7,116 nucleotides of DNA from Flavobacteriales bacterium (GTDB lineage: Bacteria; Bacteroidota; Bacteroidia; Flavobacteriales_D; Sanyastnellaceae), in the NCBI GenBank assembly GCA_947464885.1, contig CANHYZ010000101.1, positions 1 through 7,116 on the forward strand, in the 5' to 3' direction. This document shows, piece after piece, positions 1-6,449 of the stretch. Positions within the stretch are counted from its first letter, which is position 1. Every line of letters begins with the position of its first letter. The notes under the pieces are model-generated. The model searched no databases, had not been told where the DNA came from, and saw nothing but the letters and a program-made list of their open reading frames with translations. Position numbers and translations under genes: made by a program.

Positions 1-632
1 GGTTTCAATCCGTATAGGAAACCGAAAATTCCACCGCCGATATGGCCGATATGTCCACCACTATTGATGCCTTGACGGATACTGGCAAAATCAAGTACCA
101 ACAGGATGATCGCCAGCCAAACCAATTCGAGGCGAACGGCTCCAAATAAATAGACGATGCGGCGAGGCTGCAGCGTGGCCGTGGCAACGACAATGGCCAT
201 TACAGCCGCTGATGCGCCCAGGATACCGTGTTCCTTGCCACCATGAAGTACGGGCGATATCCCATATGAGATGACAAACAAACCATAGCCGGCAAGGCCA
301 CCCAACAGGTAAACCGACCAGAGGCGACTCGGTTTTTCGATGCTTGCAAATAACTTTCCCATGCTATACAATGCAACCATGTTGAAGAGAAAGTGTCCCG
401 TATGCACATGAGTAAACATATGCGTAATGAGTGACCATGGACGGGTACTCATGACAGTTAGCTCAGAGTTCGCCGCCAACATCAGATCTTCACCCCAGGG
501 CAACGGCAGGGCCAAATCGAAAAACCAAAACCATAGGCGATAGACTTCAATGCCAAGGAATATCAAGCCATTGATGAGAATCAAGGTAAAAAGTGGGTCC
601 CCGTTACGTATGCGTTGAAACAAACTTTTCAT
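1..632 (-). CDS. Rhomboid family intramembrane serine protease, 3' end outside the window
   Basis: This is a polytopic inner-membrane protease predicted to cut transmembrane substrates within the bilayer. I translated it by hand from ATG at 632; 210 complete codons are open to the window edge, so the C-terminus is missing. Visible rhomboid signatures are a TRPW segment (63-66) before TM2, H80 and N84 in the HFLFN motif of TM2, the catalytic serine S141 in GASA, and H197 in GHIGGGIFG of the last core helix (HxxGxxxG pattern). The Ser-His dyad and oxyanion-hole residues are therefore present and it should be active, although the motif is GASA rather than the commoner GASG. Residues about 34-62 form a longer first loop with several Trp and Phe. 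It starts 9 bases after the stop of the other rhomboid gene, without a clear Shine-Dalgarno, and is very likely in the mutL operon. Substrate unknown. Confidence 0.9.
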   Translation of the reverse strand, partial: MKSLFQRIRNGDPLFTLILINGLIFLGIEVYRLWFWFFDLALPLPWGEDLMLAANSELTVMSTRPWSLITHMFTHVHTGHFLFNMVALYSMGKLFASIEKPSRLWSVYLLGGLAGYGLFVISYGISPVLHGGKEHGILGASAAVMAIVVATATLQPRRIVYLFGAVRLELVWLAIILLVLDFASIRQGINSGGHIGHIGGGIFGFLYGLK

Positions 633-641
633 TGTGGCGTG

Positions 642-1355
642 TTATGAGTAGAGTCGGCCCTGTTTCTGCCAAATCTTGAGGATAATAAAGCCGAACAACA
701 TGCCTCCGATATGTGCGAAGTGTGCCACGTTATCGCCATGGCGATTAGCCAGACCGAGCAACAACTCAATCGCTCCGTAGCCGATCACAAAGTATCTTGC
801 TTTAATCGGAAACGGAAAGAACAAGAGCATCATCTCTGAATCCGGAAACATCATACCGTAGGCAATGAGAAGTCCGAACAAGCACCCGGATGCACCAACC
901 AATCCGACATTGATGGCGGCATTCAGGTTCGCCAAGTCGGGATCAGAATAATTCTGATTGCTCATGAGAATGTCTCGTCCGTTTTGAAGCACCTGGTCCA
1001 CCAGTTCAACAGGCAACTGCGACATCATCTTTTGAATCTCCAGGAAGCTGATAAGCTGATGCAAGCCAAAAGCGCCAAGGCCACAAAGCAGGTAATAGTT
1101 GAGAAAACGTTTGGCCCCCCAGTAGCGCTCCAATAAGGCGCCGAACATGAATACACCGAACATGTTCATGAACAAGTGTGTCACACTTCCATGCATAAAC
1201 ATGTGTGTAATGACTTGCCAAATCTGAAAAGAGTCACTGCCGAAATAGTAACCGGTCAGTGGCGGCTCCAAAGCCGGAAATGCTCCGCACGCCAGGAAGA
1301 CGAGCACGTTGATGATGAGGATATTTTTGGTAACAACAGGTAATTGTGCAAACAT
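642..1355 (-). CDS. Rhomboid family intramembrane serine protease
   Basis: A complete 237-residue six-helix rhomboid, predicted to act in the inner membrane. Visible motifs are H60 and N64 in the HLFMN segment of TM2, catalytic S156 in GASG at the start of TM4, and H215 in AHIGGMLFG of TM6, preceded by H212. The dyad and oxyanion contacts are intact. A loop of about 45 mostly polar residues (about 105-150) lies between TM3 and TM4, on the periplasmic side if the usual N-in topology holds; it is long compared with E. coli GlpG. From memory such a loop, and the FPFPIKARYFVIGYGA stretch after the serine helix, are common in Bacteroidetes rhomboids. The ATG lies 2 bases after the mutL TAG, with no Shine-Dalgarno, so translation is probably coupled to mutL. 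The neighbour downstream is a second, quite different rhomboid. The substrate cannot be read from the sequence. Confidence 0.93.
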   Translation of the reverse strand: MFAQLPVVTKNILIINVLVFLACGAFPALEPPLTGYYFGSDSFQIWQVITHMFMHGSVTHLFMNMFGVFMFGALLERYWGAKRFLNYYLLCGLGAFGLHQLISFLEIQKMMSQLPVELVDQVLQNGRDILMSNQNYSDPDLANLNAAINVGLVGASGCLFGLLIAYGMMFPDSEMMLLFFPFPIKARYFVIGYGAIELLLGLANRHGDNVAHFAHIGGMLFGFIILKIWQKQGRLYS

Positions 1356-1357
1356 GG

Positions 1358-3184
1358 CTATTGGAAAAATGTTTCGAGTTGTTGAAGATCGAGTTGGAAC
1401 ATGGTGGGTTGTTGATTCCTCGCTGAATAAGGGTCTGAGCAGCGCATCAACTGCTGAAAAAGTGTCTCCATTTCAGGTTGCGTCAGCAGTTGGCCTGCTT
1501 TAATACAGTTGCTTTTTGCCATCGACCACGCCAAGGTTTCCTTACGTTCGGCTTGGTTTTCCGATGCAGACTCAGAATCATGCAGCAGTTCTAAAAAGGA
1601 ATCAGATGAGTAATTGCCATGGTATTCTGCGGGAACAGCGGATACCGAAATAGATTCACGCTGATCTCCTGCAAATTGAAACCCCAAAGACTCCAATTCA
1701 CCTCGACAAGTATCGAATTGTAACCACTGCATCGGGTTAAGCACCGTTTCATCGGGAAACAATAATTGTTGGGATGCTCCGCCGCCATTTTGCAAGGCAT
1801 TCATGAAACCCTCGAAGAGAATGCGTTGATGGGCACGTTGCTGATGCAAGACCAGCACACGTTCTTTCGCAGAGCATATCACGAATTTCCGCGCATGTTG
1901 CATGAAGGTGACTTCGCCGTCGTGTTGCTCTTCGGAGAATAAGACTTCTGCCTGCGATTGCTTTCGATCAATCGCTGTGGCTACGCTCATTAGTTCCTGC
2001 CAGCCGGATACGTCGGTGGATTTGCGGTCAAACCAACCACGCAAGGCGTTCGAGCGGCTGTTATCTGTGGCAGATTGCTCGAACGGATTGAATGCCGTGT
2101 TCACACGAACTTCCGGTGGAACAAGATCGGAGCCTCTGCGCAGCGGTTCAATGTGGATCGATGTCTCTTGATCGAAATCCAGACTGGGAACAATATTGAA
2201 TTTGCCCAGCGCACGCTTGACTGCCGCATGGATGATGGCATAAACCGACCGCTCATCCTGAAATTTAATCTCTGTTTTTGTCGGATGAATATTGATGTCA
2301 ATTTGATCGGGTGCTATTTCTAAGTACAACAAATACATTGGAAATGTTCCCGTCGGTATCAAACTTTGAAATGCAGTGGTGACCGCATGATTCAAATAAG
2401 TATTTTTCACGAAGCGCTGATTGATGAACAGGAATTGTTCACCTCGCGTCTTCTTGGCTGTTTCAGGTTTACCAATAAATCCATTGACCGTTACAATGTT
2501 CGTTGCTTCCTCCACCGGTACAAGTTTGTCGTTGTACTTCGATCCGAGGATATGAACGACACGCTGACGAATGGCGGCCGCGGGTAGTTGATACACCTCA
2601 TTCCCGTTGTGGTTGAAATGAAATTCAACGTCGGGGTGCGCCAGGGCTACACGCTGGAATTCATCCATCATGTGGCGTAATTCAATGGTGTCGCTTTTGA
2701 GGAAATAGCGACGGGCAGGGACATTGTAAAATAAATTTTTCACGAAAAATCCGGTGCCCTCTGCGCATTGTGTCGGTGACTGATTGATCACCTTGGATGC
2801 TTCAATCGAAACATGTGTACCCAACTCTTCGCCCGAAAGTCGTGTCTTCAGTTCAACCTGCGCAACTGAAGCAATACTCGACAACGCCTCGCCTCTAAAC
2901 CCTTTGGTGTGTATGCGGAATAAATCTTCTGACGAGGTAATCTTTGAGGTCGCGTGTCGCTCAAAGCACAGACGCGCGTCTTGCGGACTCATGCCTTTTC
3001 CGTTATCGGTTACGTGAATGAGCGTTTTGCCGGCATCCTTCACAAACAATTTGATGCTGGTCGCTTCAGCGTCGATGGCATTCTCCAACAGTTCCTTTAC
3101 GACAGATGCTGGTCGCTGTACAACCTCACCGGCCGCAATTTGGTTGGCCACGTGTTCGGGAAGAAGTTTAATGATATCAGACAT
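1358..3184 (-). CDS. mutL: DNA mismatch repair protein MutL
   Basis: MutL is the GHKL-ATPase matchmaker that couples MutS mismatch recognition to strand excision. The protein has 608 residues, a normal length. The N-terminal ATPase is complete: E34 and N35 in ENAIDA (general base and Mg ligand), D60 in DNGKGM, the lid and GFRGEAL motif at 95-101, and K303 in IHPTK of the transducer domain. A variable linker covers about 330-410, followed by the C-terminal dimerisation domain to 608. In that domain the endonuclease motif DQHAxxExxxxE of nicking MutLs is replaced by HQQRAHQRILFE (447-458), the ACR motif by AKSNCIK (556-562) and CPHGRP by ARNQQP (588-593), so nicking activity is doubtful. The ATG at 3184 places the conserved LLPEHVANQIAAGEVV at the very N-terminus. 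It probably heads an operon with the two downstream rhomboid genes. Confidence 0.97.
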   Translation of the reverse strand: MSDIIKLLPEHVANQIAAGEVVQRPASVVKELLENAIDAEATSIKLFVKDAGKTLIHVTDNGKGMSPQDARLCFERHATSKITSSEDLFRIHTKGFRGEALSSIASVAQVELKTRLSGEELGTHVSIEASKVINQSPTQCAEGTGFFVKNLFYNVPARRYFLKSDTIELRHMMDEFQRVALAHPDVEFHFNHNGNEVYQLPAAAIRQRVVHILGSKYNDKLVPVEEATNIVTVNGFIGKPETAKKTRGEQFLFINQRFVKNTYLNHAVTTAFQSLIPTGTFPMYLLYLEIAPDQIDINIHPTKTEIKFQDERSVYAIIHAAVKRALGKFNIVPSLDFDQETSIHIEPLRRGSDLVPPEVRVNTAFNPFEQSATDNSRSNALRGWFDRKSTDVSGWQELMSVATAIDRKQSQAEVLFSEEQHDGEVTFMQHARKFVICSAKERVLVLHQQRAHQRILFEGFMNALQNGGGASQQLLFPDETVLNPMQWLQFDTCRGELESLGFQFAGDQRESISVSAVPAEYHGNYSSDSFLELLHDSESASENQAERKETLAWSMAKSNCIKAGQLLTQPEMETLFQQLMRCSDPYSARNQQPTMFQLDLQQLETFFQ

Positions 3185-3210
3185 CGGTGAATCGACAAAT
3201 CAATGCCTTG

Positions 3211-3241
3211 CAAAGCTAATCGCTGACTGCTTAGCAGCGAA
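3211..3241 (-). promoter_or_regulatory. Candidate Bacteroidetes-type promoter for mutL and the rhomboid genes
   Basis: Reading the minus strand, TAGCTTTG at 3218-3211 matches the Bacteroidetes primary-sigma -7 element TAnnTTTG. A TTCG at 3241-3238, one mismatch from the TTTG -33 element, lies 19 bases upstream. Transcription would start near 3205 and leave a leader of about 20 bases before the mutL ATG. The position, between ispH and mutL, suggests that mutL can be transcribed separately from the upstream operon. It is a sequence match only. Confidence 0.45.
3221..3239. other. Small overlapping inverted repeats in the ispH-mutL gap
   Basis: CGCTG (3221-3225) pairs with CAGCG (3235-3239), and CTGC (3227-3230) pairs with GCAG (3234-3237) around a 3-base TTA loop. 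The right arms overlap, so the two hairpins exclude each other. No T-tract follows on either strand, so I do not call an intrinsic terminator. It lies between the candidate -33 and -7 elements for mutL and could be a weak operator or simply chance. Confidence 0.3.
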
Positions 3242-3248
3242 GCATTAA

Positions 3249-4478
3249 TTATGCCTTTGGCGGCATAAAAGATGCCAATGCGTCTTCTGTGGAAAGCGCG
3301 CCGGGAAACCATGCTGCAATTTTCGTTATGACTTCTTCTAAAACGGTATCCGGACATGAAGCTCCGCTGGTGACGATGATACGGACTTCCTCTTTTTTAG
3401 GAAGCCAACCGGTGGTTTCACGCAAGGTCTGGCTGCCGTAATCAAAATGCCGAATCTGATTGAATGAGTCTATTTCAGTTGCGTCTTTGATGAAAAATGT
3501 CGGGAAACGTTCGGAGAGAATCGTCGCGATTTGTGCTGTGTTGGAGCTGTTGTATCCGCCAATGACCAGCGCCAAATCAGCTGAGGATTGCGAGGCAGCA
3601 ATGGTTGATTGCTGATTGTCGTTGGTAGCATAGCAAAGTGTATCGCGGGTATCAGCGAAATGCTCCTTGAAAGCGTCACCGTATTTCTCAATCATGACGG
3701 ATTTGAAATAGTCGGCGATTTCCTGAGTTTCTGTCGCCAACATGGTGGTCTGATTAACCACACCCACACGCTCAAGATCTTGCGATAGGTTAAAGTTGGC
3801 CGACATTTTTCCGCTGAAATATGCTTTCACGGCATCAGCTTCCATGCGCCCGAGTATGAATTCTCCGAGCATATTGGCCTCCTTCATATCACGCACGATG
3901 ATGGAAGGAGCGTTTTCATTGCTGTGAGAAAATGTTGCACGTGTTTCCTCGTGTTTGTACTTGCCATGGATGATTATGGAATAGCCGGTTTGACCAATCT
4001 CCGCTGAGCGTTTCCATACTTTTTCAACGAAGGGGCAGGTGGTGTTGTATTTGGCAATCTCCACACCCTTTGCAGTCAATAAGGCTTCTGTTTCTACCGT
4101 GGTTCCGAATGCAGGAATAATCACGACATCATCAGCACCAATATCCTCCCATGGATGCAATTGTCGGCCTTCGGTGTCCAGGATGAACTTCAAACCCTGA
4201 CCCTCGAGATCTTCATTCACTGCAGGATTATGAATCATCTGACTCAACAGGAACAAGCGTTTTCCGGGATTTTCACGTATCGCTTTATAGGAGCGCTCAA
4301 TCGCATTTTCTACGCCATAACAAAAACCGAAGTGTCGCGGTAAAATGAATGTCAAAGGACCCAGAGAGAACTCTGCCGGCGTAAAATCCTGCTTGCGCGG
4401 ATCGGCAGCCTTCCTGCGATTCTTGATCTCGCCGATAATGGCTGAGCGATAGTGTTGAGGGATGTCGAATTTCTTCAC
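3249..4478 (-). CDS. ispH: 4-hydroxy-3-methylbut-2-enyl diphosphate reductase (long form)
   Basis: IspH (LytB) performs the last MEP-pathway step, reducing HMBPP to IPP and DMAPP with a [4Fe-4S] cluster in the cytoplasm. The protein has 409 residues, against about 316 in E. coli, and matches the long IspH form known from Bacteroidetes and some other lineages. The three cluster cysteines appear as C53 (HFGFCYGVE), C148 (NTTCPFVEKVW) and C282 (LCYATNDNQ). H176 and E178 in KHEET correspond to the E. coli HPE motif with its catalytic glutamate, followed by VNQTTMLA and GGYNSSNT substrate-loop segments. C375 in SGASCPD is an extra cysteine at the substrate-binding ASAPD position. The start is GTG, chosen because the conserved DIPQHYRS N-terminus follows at once; no ATG fits. 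GTGA overlaps the stop of the upstream gene by 4 bases and no Shine-Dalgarno is seen, implying translational coupling. Confidence 0.96.
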   Translation of the reverse strand: MKKFDIPQHYRSAIIGEIKNRRKAADPRKQDFTPAEFSLGPLTFILPRHFGFCYGVENAIERSYKAIRENPGKRLFLLSQMIHNPAVNEDLEGQGLKFILDTEGRQLHPWEDIGADDVVIIPAFGTTVETEALLTAKGVEIAKYNTTCPFVEKVWKRSAEIGQTGYSIIIHGKYKHEETRATFSHSNENAPSIIVRDMKEANMLGEFILGRMEADAVKAYFSGKMSANFNLSQDLERVGVVNQTTMLATETQEIADYFKSVMIEKYGDAFKEHFADTRDTLCYATNDNQQSTIAASQSSADLALVIGGYNSSNTAQIATILSERFPTFFIKDATEIDSFNQIRHFDYGSQTLRETTGWLPKKEEVRIIVTSGASCPDTVLEEVITKIAAWFPGALSTEDALASFMPPKA

Positions 4479-4999
4479 GGTGCTGTATTACGGGCAATTT
4501 GCTGCTCTACGTAGGGCTGCATCTTGTTTTTCTTGTATGCTTTAAGCAGGGGTTGTAAGAACTTATCTTTCTTTAAAACCGGGTCGGATTCAATCATAAA
4601 TCCCACCACAGAAAAACCGCTAACCATAGCTTCAAGTTCACTTTCACAGGCCGGTTTGCCTAGTTTTTTCAGCGCCACTCCCTGGATGTATGGAAACAAC
4701 AGGTCGGGGTAGTTGTCGTAAAATGGGAGGTCAGTGGACGTGATGGAGATTTTCAATCGTGGACTTCCTGCAATCCACTCCATGACGAAAAGTGTTGCCT
4801 TACTGCGGTATTCATTGGCCTCACTTAAAGGGTTAGTGCACAGCCATTGCAGCGTGCGAACGATGAGGTCCTCATCGCGTTTGTAATCGCGAGCGTTTTT
4901 CCATTCATAATGCTCAGGAATACGCGGAGCAACTGCGGGCTGAGCCAATAGATTCGAAAGGCTGAATGCGAGAGCTATGATCAGCAAGCCGAATTTCAT
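4475..4999 (-). CDS. Small exported protein of unknown function
   Basis: I cannot name this 174-residue protein. It begins with a clear Sec signal peptide: K2, a hydrophobic core at about 3-18, then NLLAQ with likely cleavage after A19. There is no lipobox cysteine, so it is probably periplasmic or secreted and soluble. The mature part is mostly helical in character, with landmarks WKNARDYKRDEDLI (33-46), TLQWLCTNPL (49-58), FVMEWIAGSP (71-80) and a Lys-rich C-terminal segment. Two cysteines (54 and 118) might form a disulfide. The pattern of W, Y and GSP motifs resembles uncharacterised Bacteroidetes proteins I recall, without a function. The ATG overlaps the stop of the saccharopine dehydrogenase gene by 4 bases (ATGA), and a GGAGG lies 10 bases upstream (5014-5010) inside that gene. 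Its own stop overlaps the ispH GTG. It is thus the middle gene of a tight three-gene operon. Confidence 0.85.
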   Translation of the reverse strand: MKFGLLIIALAFSLSNLLAQPAVAPRIPEHYEWKNARDYKRDEDLIVRTLQWLCTNPLSEANEYRSKATLFVMEWIAGSPRLKISITSTDLPFYDNYPDLLFPYIQGVALKKLGKPACESELEAMVSGFSVVGFMIESDPVLKKDKFLQPLLKAYKKNKMQPYVEQQIARNTAP

Positions 5000-6330
5000 G
5001 ACCGCTCAACCTCCGTCTCTTTAAAGCGAATACCCATGCTTGAAAGTTCCTCCAATACCGGCAGGTAAATGTCGGATGTGGTCGGCAAGCACACCCCTTT
5101 GAGTTGCCATTGACCCGTCAAAATGAATTTGGCCGCAATGGCAATCGGTAATCCAACTGTTTTCGACATGGCCGTATGCACGGGATCATCCCCAATGGCA
5201 ATCAAGGTAGATTGCAATTCTATGTTCTTACCCTGAAGTGAATATCGGAAACGATGCCACATAACAATCATATCCTTATCTCCCGGATTCAACTTCCACT
5301 TTTCCTCTACAAGCTTTTGAAGCGCTGCAGCCGGACTGCCTGTTTCAATCCCAAGCGAGCGATTGTCGAAAATACCCAGCCATTCCAGTCGTTCCATGTC
5401 GGAGTCCGCTGCATGCAGGTATTGTTGCACGCGCTCGCGCAGTGTGCCCGCCGGCGATTCGGGAAGCATTGAAGAGGTGAGCTGATGCCAAGTGAGAGTG
5501 GCTGCATCGGGAATCATGAAACTGTCGTCCGTTAGCCCCAACTGCACCAGTAGATTCCATGAAGTACAATAGCCCAACTTACGCAGGGTGCCGCGATAAA
5601 GTGTGGGGATATCCTCTAGTCTGTAGAGTTTGAGATACGTTAATGAGTCGCGGTTAGCGTAACCCTCAAATACGCCGTCGGAGCCGAGATCGACAGGCGT
5701 GATGCGTTCAAATAAGCGATGATAGGGAATGAACTTTAGGGTGTTGTTTTCTCTGTAGCGCGCTGTACCGCCGTAGCCCGCCAAAATAACGTTGCGTGGA
5801 TTCCAGGTGATTTTGTAGTGCCATGGATTGTTGTCGCTTTCAGGCGCAATGAGTCCGCCGGTAAAGGATTCAAACGACTGAAGTGTTGCACCTTTCGATT
5901 TAAGTTCATCGATGATTTTCATAGCCGACATATGGTCGATGCCGGGGTCGACACCCATTTCATTCAGCATGACAATACCCTTATCGATGGCCTGCTGATG
6001 TAACTCCCACATTTCATTCGGGATGTAACTGGGGGTTATGAGGTGCTTGCCGAAATGAAGGCAGTCTTTAGCAACTTGCAAATGCATGATGGCAGGCAAC
6101 ATGGAAATCACTAAGTCGGCAGCGGCAACCTCTTTTCTGCGCTGCTCCTCGTTTGCTGCGTTAAGCCGAAATGCAGTTCCACGGGATGAGTCACCGATTT
6201 TTTGACGCGCGAATTGTTCGTCCATGTCGCCAACGCGTAGATGCCAATCGCATTCTTCGGCATGTTCGAGAAGATATTTAATCAGGTTTGCACTGCTGCG
6301 TCCTGCTCCAACAATAAGAATCTTTTTCAT
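4996..6330 (-). CDS. Saccharopine dehydrogenase (LYS9-type)
   Basis: The predicted reaction is oxidative cleavage of saccharopine to glutamate and aminoadipate semialdehyde, a step of lysine catabolism in bacteria, in the cytoplasm. The protein has 444 residues, the usual size of a stand-alone saccharopine dehydrogenase without the lysine-ketoglutarate reductase (LKR) part. A Rossmann fold opens at residue 4 with GAGRSSANLI (8-17); ISMLPAIMH and ITPSYIP follow in the nucleotide domain. NEMGVDPGIDHMSAM (123-137) opens the catalytic domain, and GGLIAPESDNNPWHYKITW carries the LYS9-like substrate region. These last two segments favour LYS9 over carboxynorspermidine or homospermidine synthase, which share the fold. 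No LKR gene is in the window. The ATG at 6330 is the only start that keeps the complete Rossmann strand. It is the first gene of the operon, with a TAnnTTTG box just upstream. Confidence 0.88.
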   Translation of the reverse strand: MKKILIVGAGRSSANLIKYLLEHAEECDWHLRVGDMDEQFARQKIGDSSRGTAFRLNAANEEQRRKEVAAADLVISMLPAIMHLQVAKDCLHFGKHLITPSYIPNEMWELHQQAIDKGIVMLNEMGVDPGIDHMSAMKIIDELKSKGATLQSFESFTGGLIAPESDNNPWHYKITWNPRNVILAGYGGTARYRENNTLKFIPYHRLFERITPVDLGSDGVFEGYANRDSLTYLKLYRLEDIPTLYRGTLRKLGYCTSWNLLVQLGLTDDSFMIPDAATLTWHQLTSSMLPESPAGTLRERVQQYLHAADSDMERLEWLGIFDNRSLGIETGSPAAALQKLVEEKWKLNPGDKDMIVMWHRFRYSLQGKNIELQSTLIAIGDDPVHTAMSKTVGLPIAIAAKFILTGQWQLKGVCLPTTSDIYLPVLEELSSMGIRFKETEVERS

Positions 6331-6346
6331 AACAGAGAACTGCCTT

Positions 6347-6354
6347 CAAAATTA
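6347..6354 (-). promoter_or_regulatory. Candidate -7 element for the saccharopine dehydrogenase operon
   Basis: The minus strand reads TAATTTTG at 6354-6347, a full match to TAnnTTTG. A start about 6 bases downstream would leave a very short leader of about 10 bases before the ATG at 6330. No TTTG -33 element is visible at the expected spacing, so the call is tentative. Confidence 0.38.
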
Positions 6355-6388
6355 GCCCGCTTTTTTCCACCTCATGCAGAGCATTGAG

Positions 6389-6396
6389 TATTTTTG
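6389..6396 (+). promoter_or_regulatory. Candidate -7 element for the rightward secreted-protein gene
   Basis: TATTTTTG at 6389-6396 matches TAnnTTTG. The region at the -33 distance is a T-run (6361-6366) and not a clean TTTG. The leader would be about 45-50 bases, AT-rich near the start codon and without a Shine-Dalgarno, which is common in Bacteroidetes. Confidence 0.4.
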
Positions 6397-6449
6397 GCAC
6401 GAGGTTGGCTTTGGCCACTAAATCATTTAATCTTTTTACACGATTTTAC

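Noticed and set aside
200..409. Minus-strand open frame of 69 codons
   Set aside because: It overlaps the rhomboid gene in another frame, and the rhomboid frame carries the motifs (HFLFN, GASA, HIGGG).
1902..2323. Overlapping plus-strand open frames opposite mutL
   Set aside because: They show no recognisable motif or start signal and are Cys/Arg/Ser-rich like antisense shadows of a conserved gene.
3221..3239. Intrinsic terminator after ispH
   Set aside because: Stems are only 4-5 bp and no T-tract follows on the transcribed strand.
3097..3357. Minus-strand frame of 86 codons spanning the ispH-mutL gap
   Set aside because: It overlaps both the ispH end and the mutL start out of frame, and its composition is typical of a shadow frame.
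6410..6437. Alternative plus-strand promoter with TTTG at 6410-6413 and TAATCTTT at 6428
   Set aside because: The spacing is only 14 bases and the -7 element is imperfect; the 6389 box fits better.
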